Source: Turritopsis dohrnii (taxonomy: Eukaryota; Cnidaria; Hydrozoa; Anthoathecata; Oceaniidae). Taken from it: a DNA stretch of 64,000 nt. Each line of letters opens with the position of its first letter. Positions within the stretch are counted from its first letter, which is position 1. Under the pieces are notes generated by a model. The model searched no databases and was not told the DNA's origin. It saw only the letters and a list, made by a program, of their open reading frames with translations. Below are positions 53,228 through 64,000 of this stretch, piece after piece. Both the position numbers and the translations under genes were made by a program. Location of the stretch: positions 434,001 to 498,000 of the forward strand of contig BQMF02000297.1 of assembly GCA_027922465.2 (NCBI GenBank). Reading direction: 5' to 3'.

Positions 53228-53690
53228 TTTTCATGAAAATTTGCACAGAGCACAATTGAAAGGTGCTGATTTCGAATTTGACAATGATTTTTGCCAGGTT
53301 TGACTAAAATTGGGCAATTTACGCCAAATTTGGACCAAATTTCGAAAGTTCTTCAATTTTCATGAAAATTTGCACGGATCACATTTGATAGGTGCTGATT
53401 TTGAATTTAACAATGATATTGCCAGGTTTGACTAAAATTGGGCAATTTACGCCAAATTTGGACCAAATTTCGAAAGTTCTTCAATTTTCATGAAAATTTG
53501 CACGGATCACATTTGAAAGGTGCTGATTTCAAATTTGACAATGCTTTTGCCAGGTTTGACTAAAATTGGCCAATTTAGGCCAAATTTGGACCAAATTTCG
53601 AAAGTTCTTCAATTTTCATGAAATTTTGCACGAATCGCATTTGAAAGGTGCTGATTTCAAATTTGACAATGATCACTGCGCAAAGTATTT
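53228..53690 (+). repeat. 128-bp tandem repeat, 3.6 copies
   Basis: TTTTCATGAAAATTTGCAC recurs at about 53228, 53357, 53485 and 53613. Each unit also has AAAGGTGCTGATTT, TTGCCAGGTTTGACTAAAATT and CCAAATTTCGAAAGTTCTTC. Units are well conserved, with a few substitutions, so the array is fairly recent. Confidence 0.9.
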
Positions 53691-53739
53691 GAAAATACGC
53701 AAGTATAAACTGTTGTATTCTACCGCATATGTACACATA

Positions 53740-53960
53740 TACGATAGTATCTAGCCGTACACGGCATTACCGTACCCAATAGTATACATGTTGGATATGT
53801 ACCATTTAAGCACGATGTTATACAATGTAGGATATTGAGGCTGTATACTATGTCGTAAACTGTTGCATTCGCTTCACGGATCCGACAGTATCCGCCATAA
53901 TACGATGGTATACGCTGATATTGTATACGGTGCTATACGGTGGGAAAATCTCGCAGGGCT
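53740..53960. repeat. GTATAC-rich interspersed repeat
   Basis: Multiple GTATAC/GTATACG and GTATCCGCC-like motifs (53790, 53850, 53908, 53925). A comparable cluster occurs at 60650-60710. Confidence 0.5.
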
Positions 53961-54499
53961 TGCTAAATCATACTATGATCATCGCACGCGTGGCAGTATC
54001 AAAAGGAGAATACTGGTCAAATTTCCATTTTCCAACAACATGTCTTTTATTTCATTAATTTTGCTTGAATAATTATACATACAACCTACAATATTTACAT
54101 TATAAAAGAATTGCATTAGCATATCTCGATATCTCCGATTCAAATTACAAAGTTAAAGATCACTAAGGATACCAATCCACTGCATGAGTTATGTAGGTAC
54201 TAATTCGGCGTGAAAACTTTTTGCGGTTGAACTTAACAAAAAAACAAACCGTTGTGGCAGTGTCAAATGCTACCGAAAAACAAAATCGTGGAAGAGAAAA
54301 AAGTTATGTAAGTAGTCTTCCACCTGTTTGCCCTTTCACGATGAAATAAAGTCTGTTGATATTTTAATAAGGAACCTAACTGCCATCGTTATTCGTTGAC
54401 GTTAGCCAATCAAGTCGATCAAAACGAAGGCAATGTAAAAAAAAGTAATGGTTTCCCGGAAATAATTAACGTCGCGTATGCGTGGCTTTACGTCAAATT

Positions 54500-54560
54500 T
54501 ATAATGACCATGAAAGAAAGTTAAATATATCACTCTCTAAGATAAAAGTGTGACACACAG
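54500..54560 (-). repeat. Helitron A/B 5'-end fragment
   Basis: ATATATCACTCTCTAAGATAAAAGTGTGACACACA matches the subterminal region of Helitron A (2628-2665). The actual start is missing. Confidence 0.7.
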
Positions 54561-55079
54561 CCTGGATTGTTGTAGAAAGAAGGCTAATCAAGGAATTCGC
54601 CGTTCTCCTTATTCAGTGATCTCCATAATACTGAACACGACCACGACAATGCAATACAATAATTACTTGCTTTCAGATTACTTTAATCACCTTTTTAAAT
54701 GTGAGAATATCAGTGTTATCCGTGAAAACCTTTTATCATTTCATTGTAGCATTTTGAATGATTTTTTCTAATGGCATTGTGGTAGTTGCGTGACGTATTA
54801 AGGAGATAACTGAATAAGAGGAATGGTCAATTCAACATTATGCTGGGTTGTTCATTAATGAGTGCGTTTACACAGACGCCGCATTGAGTTTATAGCGTTT
54901 TGCTACGCTAAGAATATTTGTTTTGCATGAAAAATTTTGATACAGATTCAACGATTCAAAAGGGAAGTAAAATAAAGTCTTATGATCCAACTGATTGATT
55001 TCAATACGGGGTTCATGTTAACGCATATTTTTAGATGTAAGTCCAAGGTCTGCTGTCACTTAACAACAAAATGGTAAGA
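54561..55079. other. no gene seen
   Basis: Short ORFs only. It flanks the 3' end of the minus-strand gene at 55080. Confidence 0.4.
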
Positions 55080-56220
55080 CTAAACTGCCTCGTTTTCATT
55101 CAAATTGTCCAAATCCAGTCTATATTGTGGTTTGATGAGGGCTGACGGAACTTTATTTGTCGGCCCTCGTATAACAGGTTGGCTATAAATAAATGATGCG
55201 TTACGAGCGCTATCACTTTCTCGACAAAGTTGAGTTACTTCATCGATCCGCCACATAACCGTTCGTTTTATTTTGTTGCCAAACTCGTCTTCTTCTGCAT
55301 CGCTCATGAGCTCTGCAGGAATGCTCCTCCAGACCTCCAAATCCCCGTACTTGCTTCTGGCGTTCTTTAACTACAAGAAAGTCACAAAATATGGTGGCAG
55401 TTTCTAAAGACTGTAATCATCAACTGCAAGGGCAATAACTTACCCTATGCCTCGCAGAATTTTTTCTTTTTTCCTCCCTCATTTCGTCAAACTTATCGTC
55501 CATCTTATCTTTTTCGGACCTCGACAAACTTTGGAAATATCTGCGGCAGGCCTCTGAAAAAATGGTACTCGTTATTTCAACTACTGTACTGTATTGATAC
55601 TATATATAAGTTTATAAAAAGTTAATGGTAAAAACAAAGTTACAATTTTGGAATAAAAGTTACTTATAATAATTCACTTACTTCTCATAATGGACGACGA
55701 GAAACGTGACGCATCAGGGCATTTATCAGTTACCATTGACATCAGAACACTGGTAACCTCGTTGTTGTGGCTAGTGTTAAATGTAAAAAATAAGAATGTT
55801 ATTTTCAAGAAAACAGTGTGAACTCTCGTATGAACTCTCGTCATACAATGATGATAAAAATGAAAAAAGGACCTTTCGCCATCCAAATTCCATCGACTAT
55901 CTTCGTCAATAGCCTTATAAGCATCATGAATCATTTGCTAAAAAATGTCATTCGCTGTTGAAGGAAGCAGAACTACATTTGCTGCACTACAAATCAAATG
56001 TAATTGTTTACAATACATACGGAGAGTTCATTCGGTATATTGTCAAGTGATTGACACTTGTTTCCACTGGAAACATTTTCCTTGATTTCAAGGACAGAGG
56101 AAACCAGACCATCAATAGTTTCCTGCTGTTTGGTCACCATCTTAGTTAGCATATCATATTTCCTATTGAATTCATCATTCAAGTTGGTTATTGCTCTAAA
56201 TCAAGGTATAACAACGGAAT
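55080..56220 (-). CDS. Intron-containing gene of unknown function (3' exons)
   Basis: Exons read on the minus strand. One from about 56204 to 56020 after a TTTAG acceptor has RAITNLNDEFNRKYDMLTKM and a coiled-coil tail, with a GTATGT donor. Another, around 55937-55882, has MIHDAYKAIDEDSRWNLDGE. A third, ending 55680, reads HNNEVTSVLMSMVTDKCPDA with a GTAAGT donor. A fourth (about 55555-55448) has ACRRYFQSLSRSEKDKMDDK. The last (about 55371-55080) has VWRSIPAELMSDAEEDEFGN and IDEVTQLC, ending at TAA/TGA near 55080. Splice sites are canonical and there are no stops in the exons, so it looks like a real gene. It has Arg/Lys-rich, helical, possibly nucleic-acid-binding composition. I do not recognise the family. 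The 5' exons may lie upstream near or within the kinase locus. Confidence 0.55.
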
Positions 56221-56386
56221 TCAATTCAAAAATCGGTTTTCAAAATTTCAACAAACTACAAACAGCTATGTTTTTCAAATTTCTTTTCCATACACATTAT
56301 ATACTCAAAAAGTGGTACAAAGATTCCTTTTGAAGAAGTATGTATATAAATTGTTAATAATTACATCATATAATAATTTACATTCT

Positions 56387-58626
56387 TCATTCTCCCTTTT
56401 CTAAAATTTCAATGGCAGTTTTTAAAGAATATCGCTCGGTAGTCTCAACATTCTTCATTTTACGTCCTAGCTCAAACAAAAACACAATCTTCTCAAAATG
56501 TCCTATGTACTTCAGCAAGTAACCAAGGGAATATGTGTCAGTTGCATAAGATTGCTTTGCTCCAGGAAAATTTCTCAACTCATGAGCAAGATATCTATGC
56601 CTTTTATTGTACAATTTTCTAGAATCTTCGCTCAAATTATACACAACAGGCGTCTGAACCAAGGTGGCCTTTCCAAAATCTATGATTTTGGGGACATTAT
56701 CAAGTGTCAAAAGCACATTATTTGCTTTGATGTCATTGTGAAGGATCGAAAGATTGTGCATGTAATTAATTGCTTGGCAAATTTGATAGCAAATTAACAT
56801 CCACATTCGAGCAGACATGCATTGCCTCCCTATTTCTCTATGCACCGTACGGACGTTAACACTGCCATCTCCAACTATTTGCCCAATCAATTGATACACT
56901 ATTTGGTTGGGTTTTATGAACCCATAGCAATAAGGGAAATTCGGATGACCACTTAGTGCATGGGAAACCTTGACCTCAGCTAAAATATCCACAGGTTTAC
57001 TGAGTTTCGTAGAAACCAACTTGATAGCAAGTGGATCATTGGTAATGTGAGGTACCTTTCCAAGTCTAACAGTGCCAAATGTACCCTCGCCTAGCATAAC
57101 ATCAGACATTTTAAGGGAAGATGACTGAATGTCACATGGAAATGAAGGTAAGAATATTGAAAGCTCTGCCTTGCATTTTCCAGTAGTTTTGCCAATTGTA
57201 TTTCTTGTGTTACAACTGAACAACCTGGTTGTGACTGACATTTTCCCCATTTTTTGTATCGACTTTGTTGACAAAATTTTTGTCTGTAATAAAGTTGTTT
57301 TTCGCTTCTCATTGTCAAGTTCATCCTGTAAATGCTTAAGTTTGAGATTTTCTATTGCTTTCTCTGCTTCCTGTGTAGCCACTTTTCTTGCCTTTTTTTT
57401 AAGTTTCATGTTTTGGTATTTTTTGTGCTTCCCAACTTTTGACCTTATATGAGATGACCTATAAAACCAAGCAATCACTTTTGGTTTCATTTAGAATTTT
57501 ATGGAAAGCATAATAAATCTAGAGGGATAGATAAATGAAATTAACAAAATATGAATTTATATGATATAGATAATATGTAAATAAAAGGGAAAAAAGAAAT
57601 GAAAGAAATAATGACAAGCTACATACTGCTAAACTACTGACCTTATTAACTGATTATCACGACTATCTACAGGTGAATTGCCAGACAAAGGAAGAGTTTG
57701 TGAAATTCTAGAGTAAAATATAGAATTTTTTCAAATTTGTCATAAGTAACAATTCTTTACTGATCAGAAAAGATTCATTAGGCCAACCTATGACTGAGAC
57801 TGTTAGCTGGAGTACCTGTAATAGTGTTTCTCTTTTTTGTTGGTGGTGTACAAGTTTGGCTAAGTATGAATAATGTCTGGTTATTACTTTTAAACTTAGC
57901 ATAGCTATCAAACAATTTGAGAGCAAACGAAACTTACTTGGGGACAGCTATGAAACTGTTTTTAGATAAACCAGAATTTTCTAACTGTCTATAATACCAA
58001 AAAGTTTGTAAAAAATATTCAACTTAACCAAGTAAAGAAAAGAGGCATATTCCAAACAGTTCATATACAACCAGGTTTCATGAAACAAGCTTAGTTACTG
58101 TATCAGTGAATTGTTAGCTTCAATGCAATTGCAGATAGCCTAGGCTTATCTTTATTAACACATGTCTTTAAGTTCACATCAGTGATGCTGGCATTGGTAC
58201 CTATTCCTTCAATATATATTCAGTCAAACGAGCTTGTTTCATTATATTGATATACACTACAAACAAGTTTTATGAATGTATGATGTATTTTCACATACTG
58301 TGCTATTTGAACAGGATGACAAGCATCATCATTAGGATCAGGTGAAACACAAGAAAATCTACAAGTATTAGAAATATTGTTTGAGCAAATAATATGATTG
58401 ATGCAAATAAAAACCCCAAACAAACAAAAAAGCAAAAAAATATCTCACTGGCTTTCAGAGATATCATTTGTGCAGCCAGAATTTAAATGAAGCAGCCTAC
58501 AAATAGTTTCAAAATGACAAAAGTGCATATAGACAAGGTGTGTCTTACGCTGCTTTTCCATAATATCCTATACTTAGGGACCATCCATAAAAGACGTCTG
58601 CACAAATTTGACCATTTTTATACCCC

Positions 58627-58663
<37 letters not shown>

Positions 58664-60283
58664 ACCTCCCTGTGTCCACACCTGTCTGCAAACCACTCGA
58701 CTCCCCCTTCCCGTGTCCGTGCAGACATAACTTCTTTTTTCCAAATCAAAGTAAGGACTTGATAGAGGCCACAAAATATATTTTCAAAGGGATTTTATGA
58801 GTGAGAATTTCAAGAGTGAGTTTGAAACAATGATTTTTTAAGCTTGAATATTAATTTTTAGTGAAATTTATCAGATCTTTGAACAAATTAGAGCTAAATG
58901 AAATTTCAGAAAAAGGATGTCCGCATTTGGCCGAAACCTCAACCTCCCTAACAAATTTAACAAGGCTTTGACCGTAAACATTACCTGGTTTCAAACCGGT
59001 TGATGCATATACAGCAGATGTCTTATGTCCAGACCAGACAATAAATAACAAATATAGATAAATCAAAACAGACATCATCTTTATCACTACTACAACATTT
59101 TTTATTGATGTATATATGGGAAAATATAAAAACAAAAAAGCTTAAAATTACTGTGCAGGAAATATAATATTAAATATAATGATCAATTTAATATTACAAG
59201 TGTTGCAGATATGATTTTACACTCTGTATATTAAGGATTACATAAATTATTGGTATTTCAACTTAGCACAAATGCACCTAGTCTAGAACTATCTTTAGCA
59301 CAGGGCGCGCCTAGATAAATTCATACCAACTATTATTTCATCCCAAAATATATATATATACAGAGATATTACTAAAATCATATATGTTGTCATTATGAAT
59401 CTTCAAAGAAATCACTCTTTTCATCTTAATTTTACCAAAGCCCTACATTAATGCAATGTTTTATACAAAAAGGGGTATCATAGGGGATGGGGAGCCAGTC
59501 CCACTGAATCCATATAATAATTATATATACAGGGTACAAAGATACTAATTGTAAACAAAATAAGAACCTCACCCACGAAGTTGACCAGTTGCAGAAGAAA
59601 ACGAGTTTACTTTCTTTAGTTGCGCTGGGGAACTATAAGAAAAAAAATCATAAGGTTTAGAAAACAAATATTAAGAAGAAACAACATGCATTAATCCATC
59701 ATATGAAACAACATCCAAAAATATTTTAAGATCATGAAGAATTTCTACAAAGGAAATTCTATCAGTCTAGCTAACGATATGCCATAACCAGTACGTGCAA
59801 CATCGTTTTTGAATTTGTTTTGAAAAAAATGCTCTAATATTTTTAAAACGAAACTGCTGATCGCACCCCATTATGATAAAATAAATTAGCGCGAAAATTT
59901 AAAACGTTTTTGTTTGTAAACAATATTGAACTTTGACCGGTGCGCTATAACCTGGAATCTATTTTTTTACTCGATATTTTCGTTAGTTTTTCAAATTTTA
60001 AATGCATTGAAATGCAGGAAATGAATAATGTCAGTCAGATTTAGCTATCTTCAAATTCTTCATACTCAAGATGCATCCTCATTTCAAAAAAAAAACAAAA
60101 ACGCAAACAAACAAAACAAAACATTTGGATGAGTTCAAAGCTTTGATTTTCCGAACAAAAACTTCAAAATCCTCAACTTTATTAGTTACTAGGAAAGTAA
60201 CAGCAAACTTCTTACCTCACTGGATGATCATTTTCCTTATTCTTTGCAAATTTGCGTTTTACAATAGTCAAATTTTCAGCCAT
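56387..60283 (-). CDS. Multi-exon protein kinase
   Basis: A large 3' exon (about 57462-56387) begins after TTTATAG with SSHIRSKVGKHKKYQNMKLK, a basic coiled coil. It then encodes a complete kinase domain: Gly loop GEGTFGTVRLG, ATP-Lys in PLAIKLVS, AEVKVSHAL helix C, catalytic loop LHNDIKANNVLL (HND in place of HRD, catalytic Asp and Asn kept), IDFGKA, and HRYLAHEL in place of APE. Upstream candidate exons with GT-AG sites: MAENLTIVKRKFAKNKENDH (60283-60216), SPAQLKKVNSFSSATGQLRG (about 59633-59575), FSCVSPDPNDDACHPVQIAQ (58360-58298), TCTPPTKKRNTITGTPANSL (about 57860-57785) and ISQTLPLSGNSPVDSRDNQL (about 57713-57644). Likely Ser/Thr or Tyr-like kinase, specificity unknown. Exon linkage is inferred. 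Confidence 0.65.
58626..58664. repeat. Poly-C tract
   Basis: Nearly 40 uninterrupted Cs within an interspersed repeat that begins AGGGACCATCCATAAAAGAC at about 58577. It lies in an intron of the kinase gene. The reading frames across it are artefacts. Confidence 0.9.
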
Positions 60284-60639
60284 TTCAGCGAAACACTCGA
60301 TCAAAAAGATTACTGACAACGTAGCTAGTTCAGAGACAGAGACAGAAAGGGGTATAAAGGACTAGGTATTGACCAAAAATTCGATATCTTCGCGCCAATT
60401 ATATACATGGGGTGTTTCAACAAGCATATTTAACGAACAATATACATTATAATAATACATTTAAATGACACTCAATCAAAATATCTGATAAAGTATGAAA
60501 TTGTGACAGGCCTGTAATAATATACTCTGGAACTGCAAAGAAATACTCTATAACAATAACAAATGAAACAAAAATTATACCCCCCGAGTCAGCAGGGAGG
60601 ACTAAATTGGACACCCCAGGCTCCTCGGACTAAAAATAC

Positions 60640-60712
60640 ATAAGTATACAATGGTATACGCCAGTATACACATGTATACGTTGAAATACGTTAGTATACG
60701 GCATTGATGAAA
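60640..60712. repeat. GTATACG-rich cluster
   Basis: GTATAC(G) five times in about 60 bp. Similar in style to 53740-53960. Confidence 0.5.
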
Positions 60713-61031
60713 ACTTTAAGACGGGGGTAACGAAAGCAAATTCCATGTTAAAAAGCATGAGTATTAAATAAATATGTAGCATTTGCAAAAACTCATAGTC
60801 GTTTTAGAAAAAACTACGTCTGAAAAAAATTCTGATTATCAAGTATCATCATCAATGCTTCATAATACTGAAAATGACAATAAATGTAAACCCCCAAATA
60901 CAAATTAATTTGTAAACCCAAGGTTTTTGGACAGTCGCATAGGGAGTATACACAAAGTGTACCACCGAATACGACAATAGTACTCCATAATAAATCTGTT
61001 TCATCGACAGCCATTTAAAACACTGTTTAAA

Positions 61032-61188
61032 ATGAATACCTCAGTTCAGCGAAGGGAAAGAAAAAGAAAACTTTGTCCGCATTGTCACCAGTACCTTTCA
61101 CACTCGGCGTTTTACGAACACAAGAAATTGTTTTTTAAGCAGAAAAGATGGATAAAAAACTCAGAATACTCAGATGATGCAAAAGAAG
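61032..61188 (+). CDS. First exon of a gene with C2H2-type finger (partial)
   Basis: MNTSVQRRERKRKLCPHCHQ, then LSHSAFYEHKKLFF, then an acidic end DDAKEG at a GTAAGT donor (61189). The CxxC...HK pattern fits a single C2H2/C2HC finger at the N-terminus, similar in style to the start of several transposon-encoded proteins of invertebrates. No following exon was recognised before the window ends. Confidence 0.45.
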
Positions 61189-61189
61189 G

Positions 61190-62573
61190 TAAGTTTGTAT
61201 ATTCTTGTTTATGTAATCGTTTATATACAAAAATTATGATCTTATCTTATATAAATAAAAACCCAATTATTGCTGCAACCAGTGTGAGTAGAGAAGTCTG
61301 GTCTCATTCGGAAATATCTAGATAATAATAAATTCATTATCATTTTACAATCCAAAAATATGTTTAAATTAAAAGCCAATACATACCTGTTTTCCACACA
61401 TACAGCAGGTTTTTTGGTGGAGCTTCTGTCTTTTTTTATCAAATTTATATCTAACAAGAACAAAAACAAAAAGTAGTGACAGAGTTAGATTTTTAAGGGC
61501 TTTGATAGGTAAATCAAAGGGATATGTAGGTCAGTTGGTAAGACGGGTGACTGTAATACAAGGGTGATAGTTGATGGTGGTTCAAACCCAGGCAGTGCAG
61601 AAATATGATAATGTATGATATGATGAATACTGATGAATGTGATTGACATGCAACCTAGATCGATATAATGACATGAAATATACCTTAACTGATGCTTAAG
61701 ATAAGAATTCTAATTTGATACAATATTATAAAGGAGATAATAAATTAGACGTGCAAAGATATATTAATAGAGCAGGAAAGGCACATAGTGAGCTATATAT
61801 TATGACAAGTAGCTGAACTAAGCATATTGAGGCTCAGCTAAATACGCAATGCTTACAAAAAACTTGCAATAAAATACTAAACCAAAACAGCATGTAAACG
61901 TATGCACGAAGTATACATTTTTTTGGCTTCACGACGACGAGGATCGGTTTGCATTCCAAACACCTCGCGTATCCGCGATTTGAATTAGTTGTTCTTTGGA
62001 CTATTTCGTGAAATAAAATTGGCAAGCACTGCGAATTCATGAAAATTCCTTTTTCAATGTACACACAATTTATTGAGATGCAAAGTATTTCTTGTTTATC
62101 TTTTCAACGAAAACACAGGTGTTGGGGCATGGTTTTCACAAGCTGTCATAGAACAAAACATAATAATCATAGGTATCTTTTTTATTGTAGTGGAATATCA
62201 GGTTAATGGCATACTCTCAATACTCAGCCTTTTCCCCTTCTTAAAGTTGGTTCTCCCTCACTTATTGTTGCACCCAAAAGCTTGGCAATAAGCCATTGTA
62301 GATTACAATTAAAATGAAAAAAAAAACCACGAAGGAAAGAAAAAAATTAACAACAGAGTGATTGTTAACTTTCGCAAAATAGAGTTGGTAGGTTGTGACG
62401 GACGCCATCCATTTTTAAACAAATTTTTAAAACAAAAAATTTTAAAAACCTTTTATCTTCTTCAATAGTCATCCAAACAAGCTCAAATTTTCACAACATG
62501 TTTTATTTAACAAATAATTTTGATTTTTCATTATCTTTTAAGAAGTGATTTTTTTGGGTTAATTCTCCTTTAA
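61190..62573. other. no further gene seen
   Basis: Apart from the SINE head, the sequence is AT-rich with only short ORFs. Confidence 0.4.
61524..61620 (+). repeat. tRNA-derived SINE head
   Basis: TAGGTCAGTTGGTAAGAC (A box, 61528) and GGTTCAAACCC (B box, about 61580) with proper spacing for pol III. A non-tRNA body with ATGATATGATGAATACTGATGAATG follows to about 61670. Acceptor pairing is lacking, so it is not a working tRNA. Confidence 0.6.
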
Positions 62574-63829
62574 AGGAGAATGAACGTCAAAAATACAACT
62601 TAGGCTTAATTGTTCCTTATGTGTATTTAAATAAAGAGTTAATAATGAAATTTTATAAAATACCATATTTCGCTTATAATAAAGGATTTAAAAAATTCAC
62701 CGGTGACGTCACAGTTGCACTAGAATTTCTTCAAGTCAGAATCATTCATGTTAAAAGAAAATCATAAGTGGCGACATGTCTTCTTCAGATTTTAATGTTT
62801 AGTTATTGAATAAATCCGTGCTTGAAACGTCATTTATTAGATATCGCAGATAGGAAAATAATTATGCCACAGTAAAAAAGTATGACGGCAAAGTAAGTTT
62901 CTTTTCTTATAAGAAAAAATGTGCTGATAGTAGATTTCACAACTCGTGCGCCTGAAGAATTTTTGTTTTTCAATGAACATTATAACTTCATTAGGTATGT
63001 ATGCAAGGCGTGGTTTCTTCTAGATAGATGTAATCTTATTCCAATAATGCCGATAATACTTTTAGAAATTTTCAAAATAAAAGAAACCAGGTCAGGTAGG
63101 AAGAAAAATCTCAAAGAACATCTGTTAAGAATATGCAAGTCTCTGAACACATTACCGTGTCTTTTTTTGTTATTTTTTAAAAAGATTCTTTAGGAAAATT
63201 GAAAAATACTAGAGTAAATCATGCTATGTTTTAAAAAAATGCATAAAGAGAGCATTTACGGAAATTAAATTTTAAAAACACTTTACTTTTTTTGATCACT
63301 TTGTTGGACCTCTTGAGAGAGCTAGGTTTTTTAGAGCTCACGGTTTTCTCCATTCATATTTATCATGTTGAATATTATATGTTGGAAAATTGTTGGTACC
63401 GCACCAGCTTTCAATGTTCTTTTCTTCGGCATATAACCTAGCATGTTTTCCATATTATCAACTTCGAAACAGTCTACTTTCGCAAACTACTTTATCTTTT
63501 CCAAATCGAAAAGTTTTAACAGTAAACCCAGTGCCGATGTTGTTAAGCCAACTTTCAGCTCTCTATTGTTCTTTGACAAGATCAGGAAAACGAAAATATA
63601 TTCTCTCATCACAAATCGTCTTCGCTACGAGATTTGTAAAAACTACAGCTGGATATCTAAGTGCAACTGTGACCTCATATTTTTGAGTTTTGATTAATAT
63701 AAACTTCAAACTTAAATAACTAACGAAAGAATTATGTAAAATGAATGAAACTTTGTAAAAAGTCGTCTTACACAATTTAAAATCGATTCATTAAAAAAAA
63801 GATTACATAATTTTGACGTTAATTCTCCT
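62574..63829. mobile_element. TTAA-flanked MITE, 1256 bp
   Basis: Terminal repeats AGGAGAATGAACGTCAAAA (62574) and TTTTGACGTTAATTCTCCT (ending 63829) are inverted with one mismatch. TTAA lies on both sides (62570-62573 and 63830-63833), as for piggyBac- or Kolobok-type insertion. No transposase. The left TTAA is also preceded by TTAATTCTCCT, the mirror of the same terminus, so a second relative appears to abut it. Confidence 0.8.
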
Positions 63830-63833
63830 TTAA

Positions 63834-64000
63834 GAACTAGGTGGATTAAAATTAATAAGTGTGATAGAGTGTGTTTGTAAACAAATATTGATTTCTTACT
63901 ATATTGAAGTTTTATAATGCACTGCAGTAACGTTTAAATAATACCAGGCCCCCTTACTTTTTGCAAATTAAAAAATCAAAACCTAATGATAAAGTTACAA
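63834..64000. other. window end, no gene seen
   Basis: Short AT-rich tail outside the MITE. Confidence 0.4.

Noticed and set aside
53228..53690. CRISPR-like array
   Set aside because: The 128-bp unit repeats as a whole. No spacer structure.
58574..58774. Polyglycine protein ORF
   Set aside because: Translation of a poly-C tract in an intronic repeat.
61524..61595. Functional tRNA gene
   Set aside because: Good promoter boxes but no cloverleaf acceptor pairing. Treated as a SINE head.

Overview
This is a window of AT-rich, intron-bearing animal genomic DNA that is packed with transposable elements. The element mix (a Polinton/Maverick, several non-autonomous Helitrons, a Merlin element, a hAT-like element, an Academ-like element, Penelope-like retroelements, tRNA-headed SINE-like repeats and MITEs) together with the style of the one plausible host kinase gene suggests a cnidarian. 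That is an inference from protein families and composition, not a proof. No rRNA, functional tRNA or CRISPR array is visible.

Layout. 0.5-2.7 kb: minus-strand Helitron. 2.8-9.3 kb: a transposon with inverted repeats of about 130 bp carrying a broken gene (cysteine-rich CXC-like domain plus PIN/XPG-like nuclease motifs, best guess AcademX), with a small Helitron inside it. 9.5-11.0 and 11.5-13.5 kb: two more Helitrons. 13.5-19.3 kb: a hAT-like element with a degraded transposase and a tandem-repeat array, inserted exactly at the 3' end of the preceding Helitron. 19.3-24.7 kb: a Helitron split by a 4.56 kb Merlin transposon with a perfect 8-bp target-site duplication. That Merlin carries, besides its ISXO2/IS1595-type transposase, an intron-containing second gene for a Walker A ATPase resembling DUF3987 primase-helicases. 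25.3-32.8 kb: a graveyard of BEL/Pao, PIF/Harbinger, Penelope-like and pogo-like fragments, a HIRAN-like exon and a 1.48 kb MITE built of ATCGATT repeats. 32.8-38 kb: mostly unassigned.

38,224-52,861 is an essentially full-length Polinton. It has terminal inverted repeats of about 240-250 bp, major and putative minor capsid proteins, packaging ATPase, a block of small membrane proteins, a coiled-coil membrane protein, integrase, a SAP protein and protein-primed DNA polymerase B. The polymerase and integrase are frameshifted, the ATPase Walker A glycine is replaced by arginine, and two membrane-protein ORFs carry single stops, so this copy is dead or dying. No adenovirus-type maturation protease is recognisable. 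It carries an 82-residue gene with an RVxF motif and a following W/DRxRF/RI pattern matching the PP1-binding domain of PPP1R15/GADD34-type eIF2-alpha phosphatase regulators. This is the most interesting single observation in the window, because it suggests that a Polinton encodes a countermeasure against host translation shut-off.

52.9-64 kb: a 128-bp tandem repeat, an intron-containing minus-strand gene of unknown function, a multi-exon minus-strand protein kinase gene (56.4-60.3 kb), a C2H2-type first exon, a SINE-like head and a TTAA-flanked 1.26 kb MITE.
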